Part shown: positions 24,186 through 36,350 of the stretch, one piece after another
Layout: each line of letters begins with the position of its first letter
Position numbering within the stretch: the stretch's first letter is position 1
Source: Hygrocybe punicea
Taxonomy: Eukaryota; Basidiomycota; Agaricomycetes; Agaricales; Hygrophoraceae
DNA: 64,000 bases
NCBI GenBank assembly: GCA_963556145.1
Contig: OY744472.1
Coordinates: 3,162,001-3,226,000, forward strand
Reading direction: 5' to 3'
Translations under genes and position numbers: made by a program
Notes under the pieces: generated by a model
What the model saw: only the letters and a program-made list of their open reading frames with translations
Database searches by the model: none
What the model was told of the DNA's origin: nothing

Positions 24186-24975
24186 ATTTCAAAACTACAG
24201 AAATGAAGGTGTGTAAATGATTTGATAATGTGAACTATGAAAGGTACCAGATACGGGTATTTGTTGCTGGAGTTGGTCACGAGGAAGTGTGTTATGCAAG
24301 TTTAAGTTAAAGTTGCTGACTATATAATGATCGGAACCAGGTCACGTGACAATAACATAACAGGTAATGTGCTTATAATAGGTAAAGTATGGTGAATCAA
24401 GATTTAGCTTGACAAATGCATGTCGAGCGATATTTGGTAGGTTTGAAGTGTTTTCAACCATCTCAGTGAAATTTTTCTCAACTATCTCATGCAAGGGCAT
24501 GTCAAGAGAAATCCGTTGGATTTGCCGTAAATAAATATTATTATTCTGATCTTTGATATGTCATCTAGTGCCATCAATATGAATATCAAGAGGACTGCTA
24601 ATGTTGGAATTATACTTTATATGGGTTATAAATGATAGACATAACAATATTCACCTATTGTAGTTGATACACATGAATGAATGCCTATTGGACAAGCAGA
24701 ATATTGTTAAGTTAGCTATGTAGATGTTGTTTCAGGACTTAGCATTGTTATTCATATTGGATTGGCCCGCTGAAAACATCTTGAACAGTATTTTCTGGCA
24801 TTCACTGCAGAGACAGGCAAATAGTATGATCAGGAGAGCGTTCAAATGTAGTGTAACATCAGATGTAGCACGAATCCTGAGAGCCTGATCTTTTCTGTGT
24901 AATTACAATCGTTTCTGTGTAATTTCAATCTGTAGTCTATAGACGTTTTCTCGTATATCATCTCAACCCAGTATT
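24186..24975. other. Spacer between divergent cargo genes
   Basis: 790 bp, AT-rich, between the starts of the ATP-grasp-like gene (minus) and tail-anchored protein 1 (plus). It probably holds both promoters. No convincing TATA box or other motif is seen. Confidence 0.4.
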
Positions 24976-25320
24976 ATGTTCTTCGGGCAAGCCAAACGTT
25001 CTAAACTCACTCGGTGCAACCTGAACGACATTGCGGGTGATCAGATAAACATAAGTAAGTTTACTAACCATTTATGGCATCGTATTAACATATTTTTAGC
25101 AATCACCGAATTATCAAATGACCGTTCCGAGGCGAGGCGGGAAAGAAGATTGCGAAAGGTGGCGCAACGGCGTGAAAGGGCTTTGCAACAAGAGATCGAG
25201 AGGTATGTCGTAACAAATGTTCCAAGACCACGGTTGACGCTTCCCGATAGTGTTATCATGATGGTCCTGGCGTTTGTCTTGGGGTTCCTTGTTGCTGTAT
25301 GGAAATTGAAGCAGGAGTAA
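24976..25320 (+). CDS. Small tail-anchored membrane protein 1
   Basis: Three exons, 24976-25054 (79 nt), 25100-25202 (103 nt) and 25251-25320 (70 nt), giving 83 residues. Introns are 45 and 48 nt, GTAAGT..TAG and GTATGT..TAG. The product starts MFFGQAKRSKL, has an LNDIAGDQINI block, a highly basic helix (NDRSEARRERRLRKVAQRR) and a C-terminal hydrophobic segment (VIMMVLAFVLGFLVAVW) ending KLKQE. This is the layout of a tail-anchored protein with a basic cytosolic or nuclear-facing helix. A paralogue is on the minus strand at 32503-32848 with identical first- and third-exon lengths and intron phases. An unspliced reading through intron 2 also stays open but breaks the match with the paralogue. 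Function unknown. Confidence 0.75.
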   Translation: MFFGQAKRSKLTRCNLNDIAGDQINISKFTNHLWHRINIFLAITELSNDRSEARRERRLRKVAQRRERALQQEIERYVVTNVPRPRLTLPDSVIMMVLAFVLGFLVAVWKLKQE

Positions 25321-25389
25321 ACGACTGGAAATTCTATCACAATGTCAGCTTTACTCTTTATTGTACATAATTTTACAATAGCCTATAAA

Positions 25390-26140
25390 ACGATACTAAG
25401 CAACTATTGTAGCAATAACAAAGAAAACCGACAATGCCTTGTCAATCGGTCTGGATCGTTTGAAAGTTAAGTGTGTGTCAATCCATTCTGCATGGAATTT
25501 GGGCAGCAACATTTTTTTTACAGTTGTTGCGGCTTGCCGAACGGTTGACGAACGAATCGAATGCCGTTCGGCAAGTGCTTGTAAAGCCATCTAAGCAGTC
25601 ACAAATATATTAATGCCTAAGTCTTGTCTTACATGTCTGAGTAGATACTTGTCAAATGTGTATTGCTTAGTATACAGTACCATCGACACAATGATTGCTG
25701 TAAATCTTTGCCCAGGTGTGTGATAACCCATAAGACATGTAAGACAAGATTTTGGAATTAATACATATTTATATGACTTAACAAGCACTTGCTGAATGGC
25801 GTTCGATTCATTCGTCAACCGTTCGGCAAGCCACAACAACTTCAAAAAAAATGTTCCTGCCCAAATACCAGGCATAATACATTGGATTATATTATCCAGC
25901 AATGATTGCGCAATAGTACTGCATACGGAGCAATACCCATTTTGCAATCGTTCATCAAGCCATTTACCATGCATTAGTGTACTTGTGCTTAATGAGAATC
26001 TGCCAAATGGTGCTTCCATGACCTGTTCGTCAACCGTTCGGCAAACCACAACAATTCTCAAAAAGATGTTGCTGCCCAAATCCCATATAGAATACATTCT
26101 CATACAATTGGTGATAAGATTCAGCAACAAACAATTTTAA
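25390..26140. repeat. Hairpin repeat cluster (three copies)
   Basis: Copies of ttgccgaacgg...ccgttcggcaa (11-bp perfect stem, 17-20-nt loop) near 25545-25575 (minus orientation), 25787-25832 and 26010-26050 (plus). Each is followed by cacaacaa and a tgctgcccaaat block and then about 100 bp of shared flank. The first copy is inverted relative to the other two. Frames across it are not genes. Confidence 0.8.
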
Positions 26141-26689
26141 TAAGGATGTCGCTGCACTAACAGTTTTAAATATGGCTTGTCATATGTTTGGATGCTGGTA
26201 TGCATGTTCTGTGATCATTATACAACTCCCTACTTGACATATATCTGACAAGCCATGTACAATGGGATTTTCGGAATTTCGCCTGCCAACATCGTCTGTA
26301 TAATAGAATATTACAAATACCTGAAGGCATTATGTGTTAATGAGGAGTACCACAAAGGTTTTAAGTACTACTACACATTTATATAAGCTGCATAACAAAA
26401 ACCATGAACCTGTACAATTTTTGAAAACTGCTACAAATCTCTTGCGGTATTACAAATACCTGAAGGAGCACTCCAACAAATTCTTTCAAGTATATTCCGC
26501 GTTCCTTTGATGGACTTCTACAAATGTTTTAAACTACTGTGAGGAATACTTTGACATCCTATTACGAAAATCCTGGCACAGTAAGTATTACAAAAGTTTC
26601 GGTGGTAGTACAAAATATATTGTGAGATAGTCTTCATAGATACGAATACCAAAGGCCTGTGGATGTTGGAACAGAATCCATATACCCCA
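26141..26689. other. Spacer
   Basis: About 550 bp of AT-rich DNA with short imperfect repeats (ctacaaat...). No gene or known element is seen. Confidence 0.4.
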
Positions 26690-28142
26690 TTAATCCCTTT
26701 GCTCAATATTCATATTTTTGAGATGCCTCCTTGTCTCCACAATATCGTCCGCATTATCGTCTAGATAGTCGTAGCCTACTCTGCGTTTGATTGAAATTCT
26801 GGATAATGGAGTGGGCGCGTATACATTTGTGTTCTTTCAATTCATGGCCGCATCCTGAGAGAGTGTACAAATTAGTGGACATCTGAATTACAGCAAAGAT
26901 ATGAACGATACCTCTGTAAAGTCACTTTCAACCAACGCCAATGATCGCAGGCATAAAATCATCTTGAACTTGTCTCCCCTCACAGGAACTGCCAATACCG
27001 TGAATTGAACCTCAACGATATCACCAACTCTGAAGCAAATAGGATTTCCAGGCACAAAGCTAATATGTTTTTTCTTGTAATCCGGGTATTTGTATCATAA
27101 TGATCAAACACTCACTGAGATCGATTCCCACTTGACTCCAACTTGAAATAAAGAACCCGGTTGTCCATTCCATGGAAATATCGTGCATTGGCCATGGACG
27201 TTAGGATGCCTTTGGGATCAACATTGCGGTCGAATGGGATTTCACGGGACGTGTCATTGGATCGGCGATCAGTAAAATATCGGGTTCCCATTGCTAATGT
27301 GGTGTATTCCATGTAGGTAGCTGGCATAAAGTCCTGTATGGCACGTTCGGGGAAATAACGAGCTAGCTTCCGATGCAGAATATGAAGGTTATCGATAAAG
27401 GAATTGAAGCCTGTGGTATTAAGACCTGTAACGATAACGCTTTGACGGATAAATGGGATTTGGCATTCGGGTGGACTATTGGAGTTCTATAAAGTATTCT
27501 TGTCATATAAGATATATTACCCTTACATTGTTGTGATGGGTGGTAGATCCTTCTTTGCCAATATTGCTTGCAGGCTTAAGACCAATTCTTCTGGTTCCAT
27601 TGTATCTGTCGCCGGCAATGTAAATCTCCAGCAGTTTGGGCAATTGTTATGTATGACATTGACATTCGAAATCTGTGCATATGATCAACATGATAATCTT
27701 TTCAGTGTGATTACTGACATTTGCGGAATTCGCTAGTTGAGTATCATTGTCATTTAATCGTGTGGCTATGAGGCTTTCCAAGTATTTGGCTGTCAATGTC
27801 ATATCAGGGATGAGTGAATGTATGCGTATGTATGGCTCACATGCGTCTGCGAAATTATAATGGTCGTCCATCGTTGAATATGGAAGAAAAAGTTGATTGA
27901 TATAGAGAAATAATTTTCTCGGAATGTACGATTATATCCTGATCACATGCTTCAGCACAAAATACACATGTGACATTTTCATTCTCAATCTTCTGATTAT
28001 AGGTATTGTGTGGATGTCGTTTAGTGTTTCTGCATTTACGTTTGAAACAGAATACGTTTGCACAGCCAGCTACGGTGCCGCAATATCTTGATCCTTTTGT
28101 TGTTGTAGCCCCTGTACCGATTTGATTGTATTTGTCAGCCAA
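26690..28142 (-). CDS. Basidiomycete orphan protein of the cargo block
   Basis: Minus-strand, multi-exon. In order: NFADACEPYIRIHSLIPD (27860); IPFIRQ and GLNTTGFNSFIDNLHILH (27460-27380); DFMPATYMEYTTLAMGTRYF and VDPKGILTSMANARYFHG (27330-27165); an exon near 27080-26890 with CFRVGDIVEVQFTVLAVPVR and KMILCLRSLALVE; and a last exon with ISIKRRVGYDYL ending TAA at 26690. The YTT..YFH and FRVGDIVE blocks mark a repeated Agaricomycete orphan family with no known function. The first exon is unsure: 27871 is a natural start, while a Cys-rich frame (CANVFCFKRKC, CVFCAEAC) lies upstream at 27855-28142. The last exon is preceded by an in-frame stop unless spliced. Confidence 0.6.
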
Positions 28143-28189
28143 GCCGATATGTATCGAACTGGCAATATCTCCTTTTGGTTAGTGAATTT

Positions 28190-28560
28190 CTATTTATGAA
28201 CGAACTTAGTCATCCCAGCATTGATCGAGCTCATCCATCATTTCTTTCGCCAAAGAGGTTGCTGTTTCATCGAAGTCCGGTCATCCTGGCATTGGTTAAC
28301 AGCCTTTCCATCATTTCTCCCGCTCAGACTGTTTCCGGTTTATTGAGACCCGGTTATCCCGACATTGATTAGGAGCTAACGCACCCTCTGCCTGCTCAAG
28401 ATATTCCGCGTTTATTGAGACCCGGCCACCATGACATTGATCACATGTTAATCCTTCATTTCCTTTAGTCAACGATATCCGGTTTTCATGAATCCCGGTT
28501 ATCCCGGCTTTGATAACATGTCCGTCCATCATTTCTTCCACTCAAAAGGTTCCATATTTG
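28190..28560. repeat. Degenerate tandem repeat, about 80 bp unit, in a divergent promoter
   Basis: About four and a half units built on (a/g)cccggttatcccgrcattga followed by catcatttcttycrctca. They fill most of the gap between the divergent starts at 28142 (minus) and 28693 (plus). The position suggests a shared upstream regulatory region; the function is inferred only from place. Confidence 0.6.
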
Positions 28561-28692
28561 TGGTGTTGTAGCATACACCAGCATATCAGGTGATTGGTCA
28601 TCGGGATGTCATATGTTCTATTGTTCATCCTCCATACAGGTGGATTTAAAGTCGAGGAAACATTCGGCTATGCGTTAGTTCCTCTTGTTTCA

Positions 28693-29456
28693 ATGCCTCC
28701 CAAGAAGTCTGCGACCGCTAAACCGAATTCAAAGCTCAGATCGAGGGCTCCTATGTAACCTCATATGTTTCCTGTCTGTTCCGTCACTGATCCGTATAAA
28801 TAACAGGCGTGCGGCAGTGGGAAAAAAGGGGAAACATGCCGCTGCCAAATGGGTCGATGATGATGTGTATGTACTCACATACGAATTGTGTTACATTCTC
28901 CTAATGTTTGGACAGTGTCGCTCTATCAGAGGCAGAGGATGATATTATTAGCATTCGAAGCATTGGCAGTGTTGTAGTTTCCAAAGCGTCTAAAACGTTT
29001 GTAGAATTCTTCATTTCTACTTTGCTTTGTTAATATATTCCGTTAATTAGGCCTACCAAGAAATTGTCCGAAACCAAAGCGAAGTAAGTCATGTAATATG
29101 ACATGTATGTCTTATGATGCTAATTGCTTTTCTTTTTTTTCCAGAGGAAAACGACGCTATCTTTCACCATTGCCCAATATTATAGACATCGACAATGATA
29201 TGTAAATATCATGTTATTATCTATCTGTCTCGTTCATCATTCAGTTCTCATCGTTAGTGATACATATTCTCCCTCCAAGAAGCAGAAATCCAGTCATCAT
29301 AAATTGGACGACCTTGAAAACGCTGATGATGATGAAGGCGGCGATTCCAAGTGAGTTGACTTGTCCGCCTTTGATGACATCTACACCGCCGTTTGGCTCA
29401 CAGCGTCCCTGGGACCTAAAAAAGGCAGCGCTAGAAATAGATGATATTTATTTCTG
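28693..29456 (+). CDS. Lys-rich multi-exon cargo gene, N-terminal part
   Basis: Starts MPPKKSATAKPNSK. Short exons joined by GT..AG introns keep frame through KHAAAKWVDDD, SEAEDDIISIRSIG, PTKKLSETKAK, YLSPLPNIIDIDND and SPSKKQKSSHHKLDDLENAD. Basic and acidic low-complexity stretches suggest a nuclear protein. It may be a separate gene or the 5' end of the next locus. The border of the last exon near 29350-29456 is not certain. Function unknown. Confidence 0.5.
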
Positions 29457-29620
29457 ATCCCACTGCAAACCCAATCTAAATTCGGCAGTGGATAGAAGGT
29501 GATGAAAATGACATTGTATTCATGGTCATCACAGATCAACTTCTTTACTTATATAATTTTGATCAAATTTAAGTATGGCCCAGCGCCAAATCTTGGGCTG
29601 GACCGATCACTGACAGCTCA

Positions 29621-31531
29621 ATGTCGGGTCAACATCGATTCCATGTATATTTGATGTCACGGAAGGACTTAGCGAAAATTGTGAGGACTTGGCGAAACAA
29701 GGTGATATATTCAAACTCCGTCACAACTCCGAGCCCAATTTTTGAACCTTCGCCATGTTCAACTTATTCTCAACCACGTCGTCTCTCCGCCATTCCTCTA
29801 CACTACCAGGATAAAGAATGGCAATGGCAAGTACATCCCCTTTTACTATTTTCCTTCACTCTTCTACACTGATTGACTTCTTTTAACACAGAGGATGATG
29901 GGCTGAGTGCCGCCAGAGCAGGAGGAGATTTGGTGTAACTGGCCTGTATATAGTACCAGAAATTGTGCAATAATCACGTTTCCTGATTTGGTGGTCTATA
30001 AAGTTCTACATCAAATCTACATAGAACTTTCACGTCGATGCCGTGTGGCAAACCCTGGATATCGGACAGACGCTGCCTTTTTTGTATGGCAGCACGGCTG
30101 GATCTGGCCCGCTTCAGCCTCTCAGGTCACATGGCTGATTTGGGATGACCAATCGAACACCAGTGTAGCTTATGCTGGACATTCTAGGATTCGTACCAAG
30201 GTCAAATTCGGTTTGACCAAGAGGTCTGATGATGTGTTCTGGTATGTATTGTGAAATTATCTATGCATTGGTATGGGCGTTCCTTACACGTGAATGATGT
30301 CAGCACCTCCAAAGCTACGACATCTACCTTTACCAAGACTGCAGTGGTTGGTGACAGTGATGATAACAAAGAGTCTAGTAGCAATGATGGAGAGGCGAAT
30401 TATTTTCAGCACCGGATCACCAGGTGCGTTTGACCTAGTCTTAACATGATCTTTTCATGATGAATATCCTGTATTAAGTTTACCATCTCCGGATGTCGAT
30501 GAGTCCGATATTGGAAATTGAGATGCACAGCTTATCGATACCTATCAGGAGTGTGTAAACATCAAGTATGTATATGTACTTCATTCAATATATCCATGAT
30601 ATACTGAAGCGAATTCAGAGCGGCGGCAATGGTATCTTGGTCCAGTGCCATTGGAAATGGCAATCCGGAGTTTAGCCAAATCCTTTCCAACGTTTATAAG
30701 ATCAACAGAGAGTCAGTTGTTTCGATATCTTCAGAATGATTATAGTGATTAAATTTCGTATAATGCAGTTTGTTGTTTTCCGCCATCACTTTCGTTCGCT
30801 CTGGCAAATATTCGAATCTTTCTCGAGATGATCCAGTCCGAATCTCTACAGGTGGATTTGGGCGAAACTTCTTCCATGCTGTTGGAGGAGGCGATCCAAC
30901 TATCTTCAAATCTGTCATCATAGTGGAATCCTGTTACCTGGACGAACCAAAGGTGGGTAGTAACATGAAACCTGTCAAGGTTATCCAGGGCGCACTGTTC
31001 CAAGGTGAGTGGGAGCGATATATTGGTGCAATTGGAATGGTAATCGGTGAGGCGGAATTTCGAGCACAACTATTCAAGGACTTTGTGTCCTTCGCAACCA
31101 CTTCTGCAAGTGCCATGGACGTATCTCCGAGTAGTACGTCTAATATTAACTTTTGATGAATAACTTAAATCGGGTTGTACAGAGGCATCGCCTTCCAAAT
31201 CGGGGAAACTCAGCCCCTTCACTCATCGGGCAGCGCCATCCTATCAAAAGGCAGTGCTTTCTTTTCACGATATTGGTAAGTGCTCATGGATACAGAATAG
31301 CTGTGTTTTAAAGGAATGATAGTGCCCATGTTCGGTGGATGAAAGGTCAAAACGGACTTTGCTACAATGCTGAAGACTCTCCAACAGCTTCCACATTTCC
31401 CGCATGACATTCCAGCTGATTCCTGTGTCGTTGTTGGGCATACGATTAGTACTTTCAAGCGTGCGGAGGACTTGATAAAGAGCATCTCCCTCAATGTTCA
31501 ATGGGTCATGGTGTTGGGAGTGCCGAAATGA
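29621..31531 (+). pseudogene. Multi-exon cargo gene, probably the C-terminal part of the previous locus
   Basis: Exons carry CAIITFPDLVVYKVLHQIYI and FVWQHGWIWPASASQV (29950-30120), an FGLTKRSDDVFW block (30210), FGRNFFHAVGGGDP (30860), VIQGALFQGEWERYIGAIG (30980) and LPHFPHDIPADSCVVVGHT with LNVQWVMVLGVPK (31395-31531). The last two blocks recall an Agaricomycete orphan family of unknown function. The final exon has TGA 31340-31342 just before KVKTDFATML, in frame with it. Unless that stop is inside an intron, the gene is broken. Confidence 0.5.
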
Positions 31532-31734
31532 TGTCCTGGTGACATCAAATATCATCGCTTTGTAATCTGCAAACCTTGTCAACGTCGATATGTGCCCTAT
31601 GAATCGCCTGAAAGCCTAGAAAATTGTACCGAAGGCAACAACATATTATGACTGCTCAACCTAGTCAAGGTAGTGTTGATGTCATGTACAGTGGTGGTTA
31701 AGGATTAGCATGGTTGCCAATATATTGCTTAGGT

Positions 31735-32260
31735 GGCTCACCATGTACTTATTGCACGGCGTTCGGCCTGTTTACTGACTGTTCTGCAAGCCACGACAAT
31801 TGTGAAGAAAGCGCTGCTTCCCAACTATGAGACAGAATGGACTGTTCTATGTCCAGCAACAAATGTGGCCATAGTGCTGCCTACCGAGCAATACTTATTC
31901 AACAATTGTGTACTAGCACTGGATTATGTTTGAGTGCTTATATGGCTTACCAAACACTTGCCGAATGGCGTTCGATTCGTTCGTCAACCGTTCGGTAAGC
32001 CATAACAATTGTAACAAAAATGCTGCTGCCCAAATTCCAGCCAGAATGGATTGTCCTGTATTGAATGACAATGTCTAGCAAGCCATTGTACTGCATGCCG
32101 AGCAATACTTATATAACAATTATCTACTAGCACTGGATTATGTTTGAGTGTTTATATGGCTTACCAAACACTTGCCGAACGGCGTTCGATTCGTTCGTCA
32201 ACCGTTCGGCAAGCCACAACAATTGTAACAAACATGCTGCTGCCTAAATTTAGTAATTGT
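31735..32260 (+). repeat. Hairpin repeat array, three units of about 210 bp
   Basis: Three direct copies of the ccgaacgg/ccgttcgg hairpin unit at about 31740, 31955 and 32165. The latter two share over 200 bp, including gtttatatggcttaccaaac upstream and gtaacaaa.atgctgctgcc downstream; the first is more diverged. Same family as at 25390-26140 and 36180-36350. Confidence 0.85.
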
Positions 32261-32502
32261 TCAACTAAATTCCATATTTTCTACTACCTTTGTGATATCT
32301 GAATCACGTCAGCATCAATGTTCTACGCCTGAAGAGGATTTATCTATCACCATAACGTTGCCAGACGGCTTTGAATTGTAATGATAAATTTTAGTATTTT
32401 AGTAAGGTTCACATAAAGGTGACTGAAACTAGTACCCATGTTATGATACTGGTAAACGCCAAATATTTCTGAAGCATATGATGATCGGATATTCTTATTC
32501 GT

Positions 32503-32848
32503 TTACTCTAGCCTCATCCGCCACATCGCCAACGCAAACCCTAACGCAAAACCAACGACAACTAAAATAACCCTGTTTTGAATTATTAGCCATCGACCTA
32601 CAACAATTCTCTAGACCATACCGTTCGATTTCGTATCTGAAACGCGCCTCACGCCGTTCCACGGCCCGTCTCAACTGTCTCTCTCGCCTTGCCTCGGACC
32701 GGTCATTTGATCGGTCTACAATCACTACTAACATATTAATTTGAATTCATATCAAATAATAAAACTTACGTATATTGATTTGGTCTTCTCCGACGTCATT
32801 TAGTTGGCATTCATGCAACTTCGGGCGTTGAGCTTCGTTGAAGAACAT
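32503..32848 (-). CDS. Small tail-anchored membrane protein 2
   Basis: Minus strand, three exons: 32848-32770 (79 nt), 32715-32622 (94 nt) and 32572-32503 (70 nt). The total of 243 nt gives 80 residues. Starts MFFNEAQRPKL, has QLNDVGEDQINI, a basic helix (NDRSEARRERQLRRAVERR) and a C-terminal membrane segment (VILVVVGFALGFALAMW) ending RMRLE. It matches tail-anchored protein 1 along the whole length with identical intron phases. Nearly all differences are substitutions that keep charge or hydrophobicity, and there is one 3-codon gap at the second exon start, so selection for the protein is likely. Reading through intron 2 destroys the membrane segment. Confidence 0.78.
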
Positions 32849-33896
32849 AGTATATGTATAAGATATTATATGTTTACAATCGAGTAATAAGATGTAAATT
32901 AAGTAAGTGTATCAAACAACTATTTAGAACACAGCGGTGCAATGCTAATATTTCAGACAATTGGACTACATATCATCATTCAATAGTTTTATTCACTGAA
33001 AATCTGTCGGATATTGCTTAGAAGATATATTTACTCAGACAGACATCAAACCGCCCAAATACATTCGATAGGTGTAATTCTAAATTTGTACAACATCAGG
33101 AAAACACCTTTCCACTTAACGTGACTTAATGTGACTTAAACTGTGACTTAAGACATTGCCCAGTATTAATATCTGATGTCACTGACTCTCAAATACCTCT
33201 ATAATGATATTCTACCAATGTTAGACTGACAGAATGGATTGTCCTACATTGAATGACAATGTCCAGCAATGATTGCAATCTATACTACGATTAAGAAGAA
33301 CTCAAATTGTACTCTACATGACTTGCAATCTCCTTGAACAATAAACAGTAAGAAGTATACTAACCCTTACATTCCGAATAGATTAAAGAAAATCGAGATT
33401 GTCTAATGTTGGATGGAAACTAATTGCTACGGAGAGTCTGGAAGGAATGAACCAAAAAAAATTCAACTAACCTTTCAGTTGCGTTCAGATATATGAGATG
33501 AGAATACCGCGATACATAGATACATTGTCGATGTGTGTGAGCCTTCAGTTTATGTCAGACTGAAAATATCACGAACACAGGAAAATCTTTAAGACTGAGT
33601 ATCCATCCTGATATATTTCATAATGGTGTGTTCAACACCCCTTGTATATCCGTCTCGTGAGCAAAACCGTAATAAAAACAGATAGCAAAGTATGTTTGGG
33701 TATGTTTTCTTCTATGTACGGCTGTATTCTGCATGTCATCCACGACGCGGCGAACACGTGCCCTAAAACGTTGTCAAATTGGATCAGGTGATTCCGGTTG
33801 TTATTTATGTCTCCATTTGGCACACGAGGTTTGCCCTTTTCCACTTACCCGAAATTTTCTCTCCATTCTGCCCAAGCATTAAACTCTGCTCCTCCA
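32849..33896. other. Spacer without recognised gene
   Basis: About 1 kb, AT-rich. A short repeat gtgacttaa occurs near 33120-33150, and a fragment around 33230-33270 resembles the flank of the hairpin repeat (gaatggattgtcctacattg). Probably the upstream regions of the flanking divergent genes. Confidence 0.4.
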
Positions 33897-35774
33897 ATGG
33901 CTGTTCCTGTCATCAAAGTCTCCACCCCTGCCATAAACCCATCTGCCTTCAAATACTGGCCTGATACCACGCCAAAGAAGATGCAGGAACTCCACGCGAT
34001 TTTCCAGATTCAATATATGGTTCCTGATGAGATACCAGCGGAATACAAGACTTCTGGTACCGTTCCAGTCTTATCATGCAATCTGTATATGATCAAAGCT
34101 CATCCTCACGATGTCGCCGCTCGAGGTGAAGTATGGCGCGAACTGCCATCTCGATATGAGGAAGCACTACGACGCATCATATATCGCATGAACATGTATA
34201 TATATGTAACAATGGCCATCGCTGACAAGAAGGCACCTCAATATTCACCAGAATATGTTAAACGAGATCAAGAGGCTACCGATATTCTTCGATGTTATCT
34301 GAAATACACCGACGTCGTGATGGATGAAGTATGGGATGAGGTGCTGAAGGCAACAGAGGCAAAGGAGATGAATAGCGATTGGTGCAGTACAGTTTTCGAT
34401 GAGTGGCTTCTCAAAGAATATTATGTGAAGAAACATTCCCCTGTGGCGTTGATACAACATGGTGCGATCAATACAGACATAATGCCAGAGGATCTTGGTA
34501 TGTGTTCATCCGCATCACAACAGATAAATTAAATATAGCTTTTGATAGACTGGGGCGAATACGATGACTCCGTTCCATCATGGCACAATGGTACTGTTGT
34601 CGGATGGAAGTTCAATGGACAGGACGATGCCACCAAGCATGCAATTATCCCTCGGGTCATCACATGGTGTAGAGAACACGATATCTCCATTAAAAATGGT
34701 AGGATCCACAACAGAGATTGCATTTTAGCAGTACCTTCATATAACCTACAGAGGATTCGGTCCCATCTGGTAAGGGAAAAGGAAAAGCAAAGGCGGTTTC
34801 GGAGGACAAGAAGAAGGATCATGTAACTGGTCTGCATTACCATTTTCCACTTTATATATATATAATGACATTGATCTTTGCCCTGTCCAGATGAAATGAT
34901 GACAAAGGGGAAGGGCAAACCCAAACCCAAACCGAAGTCAAGTAAGCCATGTTTCTTTGACCCTGCTAATAATATCCAAGCTTCATCACTATAGAGCGCA
35001 CAAGAGCATCAGAGATCGCAGAGGACGATGGTGGTAAGTGATTGAACGCAATATATGAGATTTATAATTTACAATGTCCATTCATAGAGGACATAAAGAT
35101 GGAGAAAATCAAAACAGAGGTGGACGACCATGATTCCAAGTTTCGAAAACGTAAGTTCCATTATCCAACGTAATATATCCATTAAGGTATGGACAGCCAT
35201 TGTTGAAGTCCCGAAGGTCTCCAAGAAATTGAAGACCAAAAAGTCGAAGTTGGAAACCGTGACGCTGGACTCCTCAGAACAGGATATCAGGACATCTGGA
35301 CTACTGGATTCGAATGATAAGACCAAGGACTCCGAGAGTGAGGTGCGGGATGAGCTCATGTCTGATGAACGCCCGAAAACATCTCCAGGTGGTGGTGAGC
35401 AAATTGAGGATGTGTTTTGGAGACGGAAAGGCAAAGACTTGCCAAAGCCGCACATGCATTGGATCTTGACATCGACATGGAGGATCGCGATAAGCCGGCA
35501 AAAAAGAAGACGAAATTGTCAACTCTAGGTAACTTGTTCAGCATCACGTCATTATATACATTAATATATCTCCCATCTACGTCTAGCTTTGCGTCCTGGC
35601 ACGCGTGCGTCTTCGCGAAACACGTCAGCAACCCCGACGGAGCCAAGCGTCTCACCTATGGAGATGGATTGGGGCAATATTGTCCCGCCGCAAATTCACA
35701 CCTCGGCCGCTCCAGTGCAATCCGCGACGCCGCCCCCTAAGCCGTCCTCATCCAAATTGGATCCAGGATTGTAA
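33897..35774 (+). CDS. Unknown cargo protein with Lys-rich tail
   Basis: The first exon from ATG 33897 encodes MAVPVIKVSTPAINPSAF, then a helical region (ELPSRYEEALRRIIYRMNMY, KYTDVVMDEVWDEVLKATEA) to 34498. Later exons: DWGEYDDSVPSWHNG and VVGWKFNGQDDATKHAII (34555-34690), SGKGKGKAKAVSEDKKKDH (34765-34815), KGKGKPKPKPKS, KRTRASEIAEDD and VPKVSKKLKTKKSKLE, ending in Pro/Ser-rich exons near 35770. Introns are short with GTATGT/GTAAGT donors. Several downstream borders (35380-35420) are ambiguous, so the 3' end is approximate. No family is recognised. The tail suggests nucleic-acid or chromatin contact. Confidence 0.5.
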
Positions 35775-36179
35775 TTCGAAGTGAGTCCATAGGTTGATAC
35801 GATCTGTGTCATATTTTACTAATGGTTTCTTCCGTCAGATGTTGGTTGGTTGTGGCTTTAGGAACTGGGTCTTTCGTGCGCCTCTTCATATGTTTTTACC
35901 ATCGCGAAATTTGTATTTCTTGTTATATTCGTAAATCGATCAGTTCCCTGCTGTGATTAATGCATGAACTGAGATAAGAGAATATCCCAAGTCAAACAAC
36001 CGAGAATGACAGTCACTAGTGATTGGTAAGTTGATTCAAATATTCTGTATTCTATGTGACTATATGCATCATTGATCGAATGCTAGTTATGAAATCGACA
36101 GGCTAAGATTAACCTTACAGTTCATCTGTGGTGGCAATTGTCTAGCTATGTAGCATGTATCAGTATGTTTGTGACAGGT

Positions 36180-36350
36180 TAACAAGCACTTGCCGAACGG
36201 CGTTTATAAATAGTGCTTATATGGCTTACCAAACACTTGCCGAACGGCATTCAATTCGTTCGTCAACCGTTCGGCAAGCCACAACAACTTCAAAAAAAAA
36301 TGTTGCTGCCCAAATACCAGGCAGAATGGAATGTCCTACGTTGCATTACA
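36180..36350 (+). repeat. Hairpin repeat, one partial and one full copy
   Basis: A partial cttgccgaacggcg at 36190 and a full hairpin ttgccgaacgg...ccgttcggcaa at about 36237-36277, followed by cacaacaactt and the tgttgctgcccaaat block. It marks the 3' edge of the cargo region just before the Rep-helicase gene. Confidence 0.85.

Noticed and set aside
25591..26140. Open frames (180 and 114 codons) in the hairpin cluster
   Set aside because: They follow the repeated hairpin unit and recur with it elsewhere; no conserved protein.
25390..36280. CRISPR-like array from the spaced hairpin copies
   Set aside because: Eukaryotic setting, irregular spacing, mixed orientation and homologous flanks instead of unique spacers.
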